Assembly: GCA_045430345.1 (NCBI GenBank)
Contig: JAILXT010000002.1
Location: forward strand, 310,001 to 374,000
Source of the DNA: Agarilytica sp045430345
GTDB taxonomy: Bacteria > Pseudomonadota > Gammaproteobacteria > Pseudomonadales > Cellvibrionaceae
Length of the DNA stretch: 64,000 nucleotides
Reading direction: 5' to 3'
Under the pieces are notes generated by a model. That model worked only from the letters and a program-made list of their open reading frames with translations. It ran no database searches and was not told the origin of the DNA. Positions within the stretch are counted from its first letter, which is position 1; each line of letters starts with the position of its first letter. The translations under genes and the position numbers were made by a program. Positions 36,241 to 43,507 of the stretch are shown here, in pieces.

Positions 36241-36872
36241 GGGAACGCTCTAATTCAGCAGTCGTGAATGTGAGTTCAATTTTGGTTTTTCTATCTATTG
36301 GGTTTGGAAGCCTAACATGGGTGTTGTTTGCCAAGTGTTAGGAAATGTTATCCGCCCAGGGCCAAATATTTCAACTTTTAAGAGGTTTTGTCTTTCAAGA
36401 GTTGTGCCGACATACCGTTAAGGAAGAGCAATCTGTTGAAATGAGAGGTTATCCGGATCAATGGTGAAAAGAGTTGATCAAACTCTATACTAAGAGTGCG
36501 AATGTCGAGGATATGTTTTGGGTTTCTCTCATCATAGTTTTTAGGTTATGTGAAACTCTTTCGCATTTTTAATTTTAAAAGTTTGAACGGCGTCTCATTT
36601 TTTTGGTTTGTTTCGGCGCCGAAGAGTAATGTCTTCAGTTTCGGTATATTTCCTGCGTTTTCATATAGCCAAAATCAAAAGTTTTTTACAGTTAATATTA
36701 GATGCAGGCCCCGGAACTAAAGGGCTTGATAAGAAACGACGAAAATCGTGTGACAAAAAACGTCATATTTCAGAGAGGAAAAATGACAAAAATAGTCACC
36801 TAAAAAACAAAAATTGTCACTCTGAGTGATAATTGAGTTGTAACTAGGTTTACAGTTAAAGGCAGCGGTGAG
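36241..36872. promoter_or_regulatory. Divergent regulatory region with repeated palindromes
   Basis: 632 bp between the HzsA-related gene and the rightward cytochrome genes, with no credible gene. Near the rightward start are TGAC-N7-GTCA at 36751-36765, another TGAC-N7-GTCA at 36784-36798 (centres 33 bp apart, about three helical turns), and TCACTC-T-GAGTGA at 36817-36829. The spacing and symmetry suggest a dimeric regulator binding one face of the DNA. Confidence 0.6.
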
Positions 36873-38192
36873 ATGACAATACATAAGGTTGAACAGAGAA
36901 GTCTATTTGCAAGGCTTAAGTCCTCTTCTCTGGTTGTTGGTGTGGCAGCAGCGGTGATTGCGTCGTCGGTGTTTGCTACTTCCGAGGATCAGGCGAAAAG
37001 AATACATGACCGGCTTACAGGGAATTTGCCCAGTCAGAGTGTTTTGGACGATATGGTCACGCTTATTGATGCTGGCGATGTCTATGGCGCAGCGCGAGTA
37101 GCAATCGATAATCCTGTGGATCACAGTTTTTATAATGTGACCTTAAAAAATTGGGCGTCCCCATGGACGAATCGCGATTTTGATGCCTTTGCCGATTTGA
37201 ATGACTATACCGCTACGGTAATTGGTTTTGTGCGTGATAGTGACACAGCACCGGTGTCGTCAGACGATGACCCCTCTGTCACGCATGATGGCTTGGTCGA
37301 CTTTCGCAGTGTGTTATATGCAGATGCGCTCTATGTGGGCCCAGGTTCGTTGTCGAGCGGGTATGAAGTGGATAATAACGACCACTATGTAGAGCTGGAA
37401 GAGGGTCTTGATTTGGATGGCGATCCTGGATACAGCTTAAAGACGGATCTTAGTCGTGTGGCGCAATCTGTTCAGGTTGATGCTTTTGCAAATGGCGGAG
37501 CGTCAGGGGTAATTACCAGTCGTGCCGGAGCGAAGGCGTTTCTCATCGCCGGGACTAACCGTGCAGCTTTCCGTTTTGCAATGCTGAATCACCTTTGTTT
37601 GGATATGGAGCAGGTGCACGACGTGACGCGTGTTCCCGATCGTATTCGCCAGGATGTTTCTCGCAGTCCTGGTGGCGACTCCACCGTGTTTCTAAATTCG
37701 TGTATAGGCTGTCACAGCGGCATGGATCCTTTAGCGCAAGCGCTTGCTTATCACAATTTTGCGGTGCCTGACCGAGAGAACGATCCTACGGGTGAGGATG
37801 GCGAAGTTGAATACACGCCTGGCGTAGTGCAATCCAAATACTTTAACAACGACGCGACTTTTCCTCAGGGGTATGTGACCCCGAATGATTCATGGGCCAA
37901 TTACTGGCGTGAAGGGCAAAACACCGTGTTGGGTTGGTCGTCGATCGATGGTGATGGTGATGGTGTTGGCCGTGGGGTCGGTGCAAGCTCAATGTTTGAA
38001 GAGTTGGCTCATACCCGTGCATTTGCGCAATGCCACGTTAACCGCGTCTTTAAAACTGTCTGTTTGAGAGATGCGGAGTCAGGTGATTTGGCGCCGGTTG
38101 AGGCGATGATAGATGGCTTTATGACCGGTGAGAAGGCGGGCGACATGAAACATGTGTTCGCTTCTTCAGCTGTTATGTGTGCGGGGGAGTAG
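36873..38192 (+). CDS. Exported mono-haem protein of the surface cytochrome cluster
   Basis: 439 residues. The N-terminal hydrophobic signal lies around 19-35 and ends near VFA-TS. One c-type haem motif, CIGCH at 277-281, sits in the phrase CIGCHSGMDPLAQALAYHNF. That resembles the CHxxIDPxGFALExFD element of DUF1585-type proteins from Planctomycetes and marine bacteria. Further Cys/His pairs, NHLCLDMEQVHD near 239-250 and QCHVNRVFKTVC near the C-terminus, could be ligands or disulfides. No named domain is certain. It leads a plus-strand operon and is followed four bases later by the LamG haem lipoprotein. Confidence 0.75.
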   Translation: MTIHKVEQRSLFARLKSSSLVVGVAAAVIASSVFATSEDQAKRIHDRLTGNLPSQSVLDDMVTLIDAGDVYGAARVAIDNPVDHSFYNVTLKNWASPWTNRDFDAFADLNDYTATVIGFVRDSDTAPVSSDDDPSVTHDGLVDFRSVLYADALYVGPGSLSSGYEVDNNDHYVELEEGLDLDGDPGYSLKTDLSRVAQSVQVDAFANGGASGVITSRAGAKAFLIAGTNRAAFRFAMLNHLCLDMEQVHDVTRVPDRIRQDVSRSPGGDSTVFLNSCIGCHSGMDPLAQALAYHNFAVPDRENDPTGEDGEVEYTPGVVQSKYFNNDATFPQGYVTPNDSWANYWREGQNTVLGWSSIDGDGDGVGRGVGASSMFEELAHTRAFAQCHVNRVFKTVCLRDAESGDLAPVEAMIDGFMTGEKAGDMKHVFASSAVMCAGE

Positions 38193-38196
38193 AGAG

Positions 38197-40758
38197 ATGA
38201 AATTAACTATGAATAAATTGGTTCCCTCGTTTGCGCTTTGTGGTGCATTAGCTTTGTTGGTGGGTTGTGGTGGTACGGATACAGGCCAGGAAAACCAGGA
38301 AAATACGGCTCCCCCCGTTGAAGATGGTGATGACACGATTGTGTATAACGGACCGGTTGCGGGGACAGACGACGTTTTGCAGTTCAAGCTAAATGTGTGG
38401 GATGTGCTAGCGGCCGATGATCGTTGTGGTGGTTGTCACAATGAAGAAGTTGCTCAAGAGCCGCTCTTTATGCGCCGAGATGACATTAACTTAGCCTACG
38501 AGGCGACTTTGCCGTTGGTGGATAAGAGCGCTCCAATTCTTTCTCGCTTGGTCGAGCGAGCTGACGAAGGGCACAATGCTTGGAACCCTTCAGCGCCAGA
38601 TATTATTAATAATCTGATTCAAAATTGGGCAACGGCTACAGGTGCGAGTGCCAATGAGATTGTACTAACGCCTCCGGGCGAGCTGCGAGTTGTGGGTGAA
38701 ACAGCCCAGTTTCCGTTGGATAGTGCATTGTTTGAGAGCACTATCTACGCCTTGGTGAGAGATGGTGGATCAGCAAACTGTTTGTCATGTCATGCTGAAG
38801 ATACAGCTCAGCGACAGCAGCCATTTTTCGCGAGTTCGAACGTGGATGCGGCTTATTCTGCCGCACGGACACTGATCGATTTAGATACAGCAGCGAATTC
38901 TCGCTTTGTTCAGCGTATGCAAGAAAGCCATAACGTATGGGCTGATCCAGACGGCGTTATGACCCCGCAGGCATACAGTGTTCAGGAAATGCTGGCGGCG
39001 GTGAATGCATTTTTGGATAACGGCGGTGAGGGCTTGGTTTCAGAGCCTCTGCCAGAAACATGGCTTGTGAGTAGCGCCTCTAATATCGCTGAAGATGGGC
39101 AGGTGGCGAGTGCGGGCGGTCGCATTGAAACCGACGTTATTGCGCTTTATCAGTTTAAGCAGGGTTCCGGGTCTACAGCTTTTGATATTAGTACCGTAGA
39201 GCCGCAGCTGAACTTATCGCTGTCACCTACTGGCGTTGATTGGGTTGGCTCTTGGGGGCTAAGATTTTCTGATAACGGTAAAGCTCAAGGTGATACAAAC
39301 TCAAGTACAAAACTACATGACCTAATTAAGCTTACCGGTGAGTACTCGATAGAATCATGGGTTGTGCCTGGCAACGTGACGCAAGAAGAGTCTCGTATCG
39401 TAACTTACTCCGGTAATAACGAATCACGTAACTTTGCGCTTATGCAAACTTTGTACGATTACGAGTTTCTAACCCGTACCGAGAATTCCGATGGGAATGG
39501 CATGCCTTTGCTGAATACGCCTTCTGCGGACGAGGTGCTTCAGGCGACGTTGCAGCACGTGGTAGCTACTTATGATCCGATCGAGGGTCGGCGGGTTTAC
39601 GTCAATGGTGAGCTGATCGTTGAGGATGCTGATGGGTCCAACGCAGGCAATCTAAATGACTGGGATGATGGCTTTGTCTTGGCAATCGGCAATGAGGTAG
39701 ATAGCGCTAACGATTGGGAGGGCACAATGCGCTTGTTGGCTATTCATAATCGTGTGCTGACCGATGAGCAGATTATGGCGAATTTCGAAGCCGGCGTAGG
39801 TCAAAAATACTATTTATTCTTCAGTGTTGCTGATTATGTTGGATATGAAGACGCCTTCGTTGTCTTCGAGGTTGAGCAGTATGATGACAGCAGTTATCTC
39901 TTCCAGAACCCGTTCTTCATCATATTAGATGGCAATGACACGGTGCCGACTACCGAGTTCTTTATTAGCGGCATGCGTATTGGTATTAACGGAAAAGAAG
40001 CGCCTATTGGACAGGCTTTCGCGAACATTAATGTGGCGGTAAATAGCACCACGTATAACGTTGATACGGGTATTTCATTAGCTGATCCTCTGGTGGCGCC
40101 TACGGGAACGATCATTGGTTTGGAGAATGGTTTAATTGATGATCTGTTCTTCCTTACTTTCGAGGAGGTTGGGGGAAGTACCTTTGATCGCCCAGCGGAT
40201 GATTCTCCTGATGTGCCAGACGCTGTCGCTGCAGATCCCCAGCCAGAGATGGGTATCCGTTTGTTCGATGAAATTTTCCAAAATATGTCCGCGATTACAT
40301 CAGTGCCTTCGGCGCGTGTTTACGAGTTTTATGCGAATGAAATTCGTCGGTCATTGCCAGGCGCTGCCGCTGCCGCTGGCTTCTTAGCATCTCAACAGTC
40401 CGCCGTGACGCAGCTGTCATTGGCTTACTGTACGGAATTGGTGGAAGACGCAACGTTGAGAGGCAATTATTTCGGCGATTACGGTGATCTAAGTGATCAG
40501 TCGGAGCGGGACGCATTGGTTAATCCACTCCTAGATAAAATGTTGATAGCCACCGGTAATGGGTTGACCACTAGTCCTGACGTTGATGCGGTGCGTATGC
40601 GCCTCGATAACGTGGGGGTGAGTGATGGAGATCCTGGTACGAACAATCCAGAAGAATTTGATGGCCTGCTTCAGATAATGTCATCGAACACGGCAAATGC
40701 GAAAGCTACCGCAGTATGTACGTCTGTGCTTGCTAGCGCAGCCATGTTAATGCAATAA
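38197..40758 (+). CDS. Haem-duplicated LamG lipoprotein
   Basis: 853 residues from ATG 38197; a frame start at 38152 lies inside the previous gene. The lipobox LVGC puts the lipid Cys at 24. Two similar cytochrome-like modules follow: CGGCH at 77-81 with HNAW at 126-129, and CLSCH at 195-199 with HNVW at 245-248. Next is a LamG/concanavalin-like domain at about 315-525 (YSIESWVVPG, HVVATYDPIEGRRVYVNGELI). The C-terminal region is of unknown fold. It is probably an outer-surface redox or binding lipoprotein. It ends 13 bp before the Tat-exported partner. Confidence 0.8.
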   Translation: MKLTMNKLVPSFALCGALALLVGCGGTDTGQENQENTAPPVEDGDDTIVYNGPVAGTDDVLQFKLNVWDVLAADDRCGGCHNEEVAQEPLFMRRDDINLAYEATLPLVDKSAPILSRLVERADEGHNAWNPSAPDIINNLIQNWATATGASANEIVLTPPGELRVVGETAQFPLDSALFESTIYALVRDGGSANCLSCHAEDTAQRQQPFFASSNVDAAYSAARTLIDLDTAANSRFVQRMQESHNVWADPDGVMTPQAYSVQEMLAAVNAFLDNGGEGLVSEPLPETWLVSSASNIAEDGQVASAGGRIETDVIALYQFKQGSGSTAFDISTVEPQLNLSLSPTGVDWVGSWGLRFSDNGKAQGDTNSSTKLHDLIKLTGEYSIESWVVPGNVTQEESRIVTYSGNNESRNFALMQTLYDYEFLTRTENSDGNGMPLLNTPSADEVLQATLQHVVATYDPIEGRRVYVNGELIVEDADGSNAGNLNDWDDGFVLAIGNEVDSANDWEGTMRLLAIHNRVLTDEQIMANFEAGVGQKYYLFFSVADYVGYEDAFVVFEVEQYDDSSYLFQNPFFIILDGNDTVPTTEFFISGMRIGINGKEAPIGQAFANINVAVNSTTYNVDTGISLADPLVAPTGTIIGLENGLIDDLFFLTFEEVGGSTFDRPADDSPDVPDAVAADPQPEMGIRLFDEIFQNMSAITSVPSARVYEFYANEIRRSLPGAAAAAGFLASQQSAVTQLSLAYCTELVEDATLRGNYFGDYGDLSDQSERDALVNPLLDKMLIATGNGLTTSPDVDAVRMRLDNVGVSDGDPGTNNPEEFDGLLQIMSSNTANAKATAVCTSVLASAAMLMQ

Positions 40759-40771
40759 GGGTGTAACGATT

Positions 40772-42439
40772 ATGGCGAAGAAAAGTTTATTAAAAGGTCT
40801 AGACGAGCCCTTGTTTCAAGCAGATCACGCGCGGCCTAAAAGTCGTCGTGAATTCCTGGCCCAGGGTTTTACAACGGGAATGGGAACGCTGGTGGGTGGT
40901 TCATTATTTGGCTCCTTGGCAGCATCAATGTCGGCGCATGGCGCACTCTCTGCCGATATTGCGGATCGCCTCAATGAGTGTGGTATCACGGGCGGTAACG
41001 GTAAAATTCCATTTGTTGCATTTGACCTTGCGGGAGGGTGCAACTCTTCCGGTTCCAATGTTTTAGTGGGCGGTCCTGGCGGTCAAATGGATTTTTTAAG
41101 TACTGGCGGATACGCCCGTCAGGGTTTGCCTGGCGATATGGTGCCGGGGGCGCTTGAACCAGGTGGTGCTGGCAGCAGTGAGTCTGGTACGAGTAACGGC
41201 GATCATACTGACACGACCTTAGGTTTGGCCTTCCATTCCGATAGCGCTTTTCTGCGAGGTATATTAGAGAAAACTTCTGTCGATTGCCGTGCGAACGTGA
41301 ATGGCTTTGTTATGGCAGCACGTTCCGATAATGATACGGGAAATAATCCTCATAACCCGATTCCTGGGCTGAATCTTTTTGGCGCGAAAGGTGACTTGGT
41401 GTACTCCGTTGCCTCTCGTAACAACGATAGCGGTGGAGGAAACTCGCGGATTCCTACGCAGTATATGGGCGATGCCTTTGCTGATTTTAGGCCGACTAAA
41501 GTGGACCGTCGCACCGATGCCTTGGGGTTGGTGAAGGTTGGTGAATTTGATGGTTTAACGTCAGACGAAGTGGTTGCCGTTATGGAAACCGTTTCACGTG
41601 TAAGTGAAAACAAAATGGATGCCGCTGGTTTGGCCGGCTTGGATAATGCTCTGCGTGAAAAGCTTAAGTGCGTATACGTGGAAAGTGCTGGCCTCGCAAA
41701 TGCTTACCCCAATCCGGATGTGCTCGACATTGATACAGATGCCGATATTTTGGATATCTTCACCAGTACAGATGTGGGGGCGACGCCGGGAGATCAATTG
41801 GGTGATCGTGAATTCCAAAAAACGGCATCTGTTATGAAGCTTGCCGTTGGCGGTGCCGCAGGTTCTGCGAGTTCCTACGCGGGTGCCGGCCATATTTCTA
41901 TGGGTGGTTATGATTATCACGGCCAGGGTCGGGGCACAGGCGAAACGCGTGATCTTCGCGCGGGTCGTTGCATGGGGGCGGTGCTTGAATATGCACACCG
42001 TCAACAAGTGCCGGTCATGATCGCGGTGTATAGTGATGGCTCATTATCTGCGAATACCACCACAGAGGGTGGCGCTGGTCGCGGTAAGTTTATGTGGCAA
42101 TCAGATAACTCAAATACCCGTAGTCAGTTTTGTTTGGTGTATGACCCTACTGGTCGTCCGACGATCCGAGGTGATAACCAGCAGCTCGGGTATATGAATA
42201 TGGACGGCAATGTGAATACCGGCAGTAGCCCTATGGCCAATAGTCCGAAAACGACGGCGGATTGTTTGGTATTGAATTACATGGCGCTCCATGGGCAGCA
42301 GGGCGAATTTGCCGATTTGTATGCTGGGGCGGGCTTAGTTCAAAGCTTGGGTTCTGGTAGTCAGTTAGATAACTACATCGCCTTTGAAAAGCTTAACGCA
42401 CTTGGCGACGGGACAACCGTCGAAAATAGAGACGCATAA
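40772..42439 (+). CDS. Tat-exported protein, DUF1501-like
   Basis: 555 residues. The N-terminus has a clear twin-arginine signal: SRREFLAQGF at 24-33 followed by a hydrophobic stretch to about 60, so the protein is exported folded, perhaps with a cofactor. After it comes IPFVAFDLAGGCNSSGSNVLVGG, then metal-type DHT and HxxGQGRG-like segments (GGYDYHGQGRGTGETRDLRAG). The overall pattern resembles DUF1501 (alkaline-phosphatase-like exported proteins), which is often paired with cytochrome-containing genes. The family is not certain. It is the last gene of the operon, with a strong terminator. Confidence 0.72.
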   Translation: MAKKSLLKGLDEPLFQADHARPKSRREFLAQGFTTGMGTLVGGSLFGSLAASMSAHGALSADIADRLNECGITGGNGKIPFVAFDLAGGCNSSGSNVLVGGPGGQMDFLSTGGYARQGLPGDMVPGALEPGGAGSSESGTSNGDHTDTTLGLAFHSDSAFLRGILEKTSVDCRANVNGFVMAARSDNDTGNNPHNPIPGLNLFGAKGDLVYSVASRNNDSGGGNSRIPTQYMGDAFADFRPTKVDRRTDALGLVKVGEFDGLTSDEVVAVMETVSRVSENKMDAAGLAGLDNALREKLKCVYVESAGLANAYPNPDVLDIDTDADILDIFTSTDVGATPGDQLGDREFQKTASVMKLAVGGAAGSASSYAGAGHISMGGYDYHGQGRGTGETRDLRAGRCMGAVLEYAHRQQVPVMIAVYSDGSLSANTTTEGGAGRGKFMWQSDNSNTRSQFCLVYDPTGRPTIRGDNQQLGYMNMDGNVNTGSSPMANSPKTTADCLVLNYMALHGQQGEFADLYAGAGLVQSLGSGSQLDNYIAFEKLNALGDGTTVENRDA

Positions 42440-42471
42440 CCAGTTTCACCACTCTTCCAAAGGAGTTTGCA

Positions 42472-42500
42472 GGGCGCAAAGTTTTTTGCGCCCTTTTTTT
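42472..42500 (+). terminator. Rho-independent terminator of the cytochrome operon
   Basis: GGGCGCAAA (42472-42480) and TTTGCGCCC (42485-42493) form a 9 bp stem with a 4-base loop followed by seven T. It lies 32 bp after the Tat-exported protein gene. Confidence 0.9.
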
Positions 42501-42602
42501 GTTTTTGAGCACCAAAATATCGATTTGATGAATTTCTAAGTAAAGTCTCATACCTTTGTCTATCATTACTAGTATGTGAATAGGCAAGCATGGGAATCTG
42601 GA

Positions 42603-43028
42603 ATGCCCGTTGATATTGAATCTGTAACTAGCTTACTGCTTAAGGCGCGCGAAGGTGCCGTCTCCTGTATTAAACCGGTACTTACTCAGCATGACCTGAC
42701 TGAGCAGCAGTGGCGGGTCATTCGTGAGCTTAAAAAGCACGGTGACTTGAATGCCCAAAAGCTTGCTCGAGAGAGTGGCATTTTAAGTCCAAGCTTATCG
42801 CGCATACTGGCGAGATTTACGGATGTTGGTGTCGTTGTCCGTAAGGTGGATAAAGAAGATCAGCGTGCGCAAAGTATTCGTTTAAGTGCAAAGGGAAAGC
42901 GCTTACACGATAAAATATTTCCGAAAATCGAAAAGCAGCACAAAGCCATGGTGAAGTCTGTGGGCAATGAAAAGCTTTCTCGCTTACATGATCTATTGAT
43001 TCACGTCTCGGAAAAATTTCCTGAGTAG
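42603..43028 (+). CDS. hpaR: MarR family regulator, HpaR-like
   Basis: 141 residues from ATG 42603; a GTG at 42576 is possible but adds nine atypical residues. A winged-helix MarR fold is evident: LTEQQWRVIRELKKHG, the recognition helix LSPSLSRILARFTDVGVV and the wing KEDQRAQSIRLSAKGKRL. The opening LLLKAREGAVSCIKPVLTQHDLTEQQWR is close to HpaR, regulator of homoprotocatechuate degradation. No hpa genes are adjacent, so its target is elsewhere or different. It could in principle act on the divergent cytochrome promoter nearby, which is only speculation. Confidence 0.82.
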   Translation: MPVDIESVTSLLLKAREGAVSCIKPVLTQHDLTEQQWRVIRELKKHGDLNAQKLARESGILSPSLSRILARFTDVGVVVRKVDKEDQRAQSIRLSAKGKRLHDKIFPKIEKQHKAMVKSVGNEKLSRLHDLLIHVSEKFPE

Positions 43029-43119
43029 CTGTTTGTTCGGCTAGGCCCCCGCATTACATATTAAGCCCTCGGCTGAATGCCCAAAAATGCGCGCTTCACC
43101 CTTCGAGTGCGCTGATATA

Positions 43120-43413
43120 TCTTCCCCTCTGGATCTTTCTTCTCCCAATCATTGTTTATGGGTGCATTTTTCCTGGTGTTGGCGGGTGTTGCCGTGGGTG
43201 GCACTGATTGGCGGCCCGATTACGGGCGCGTCGATGAATCCTGCAAGATCACTCGGCCCCGCGCTCCTCTCCGGCGAGCTGCAATACCTATGGGCATATA
43301 TCGTGGCGCCTGTGCTAGGCAGGGCTTTGGTATTTCCGACGTGTAGATTGGTGCAAGGAAAAACGTGTTGTGGGCCAGCTCCAACCGAGGGTTTAACGAG
43401 TTCTTGCCCATAA
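43120..43413 (+). pseudogene. Decayed aquaporin (MIP family) remnant
   Basis: Only the C-terminal third of a MIP channel remains. One frame gives GAFFLVLAGVAVGG (about 43155-43200). The next frame carries LIGGPITGASMNPARSLGPAL and LQYLWAYIVAPVLGRALVFP, which is the second NPA loop and last helix. The two join with a single-base frameshift near 43200. The first NPA half is missing. The remnant lies between the HpaR-like gene and tex. It is clearly non-functional as a channel. Confidence 0.75.
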
Positions 43414-43507
43414 AAATTCACGAAATACAAGATTGTGCGCGCGAGATTTAGTTCGCATAATCGCCTTTCCTTTTTGGTTCTAATTTTCCACGGTTTTAAT
43501 CCCTTAT

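Noticed and set aside
36608..36829. Possible 73-residue plus-strand gene
   Set aside because: It is Lys/Arg/Asn-rich with no domain, has no ribosome site, and lies across the phased palindromes of the divergent promoter region.
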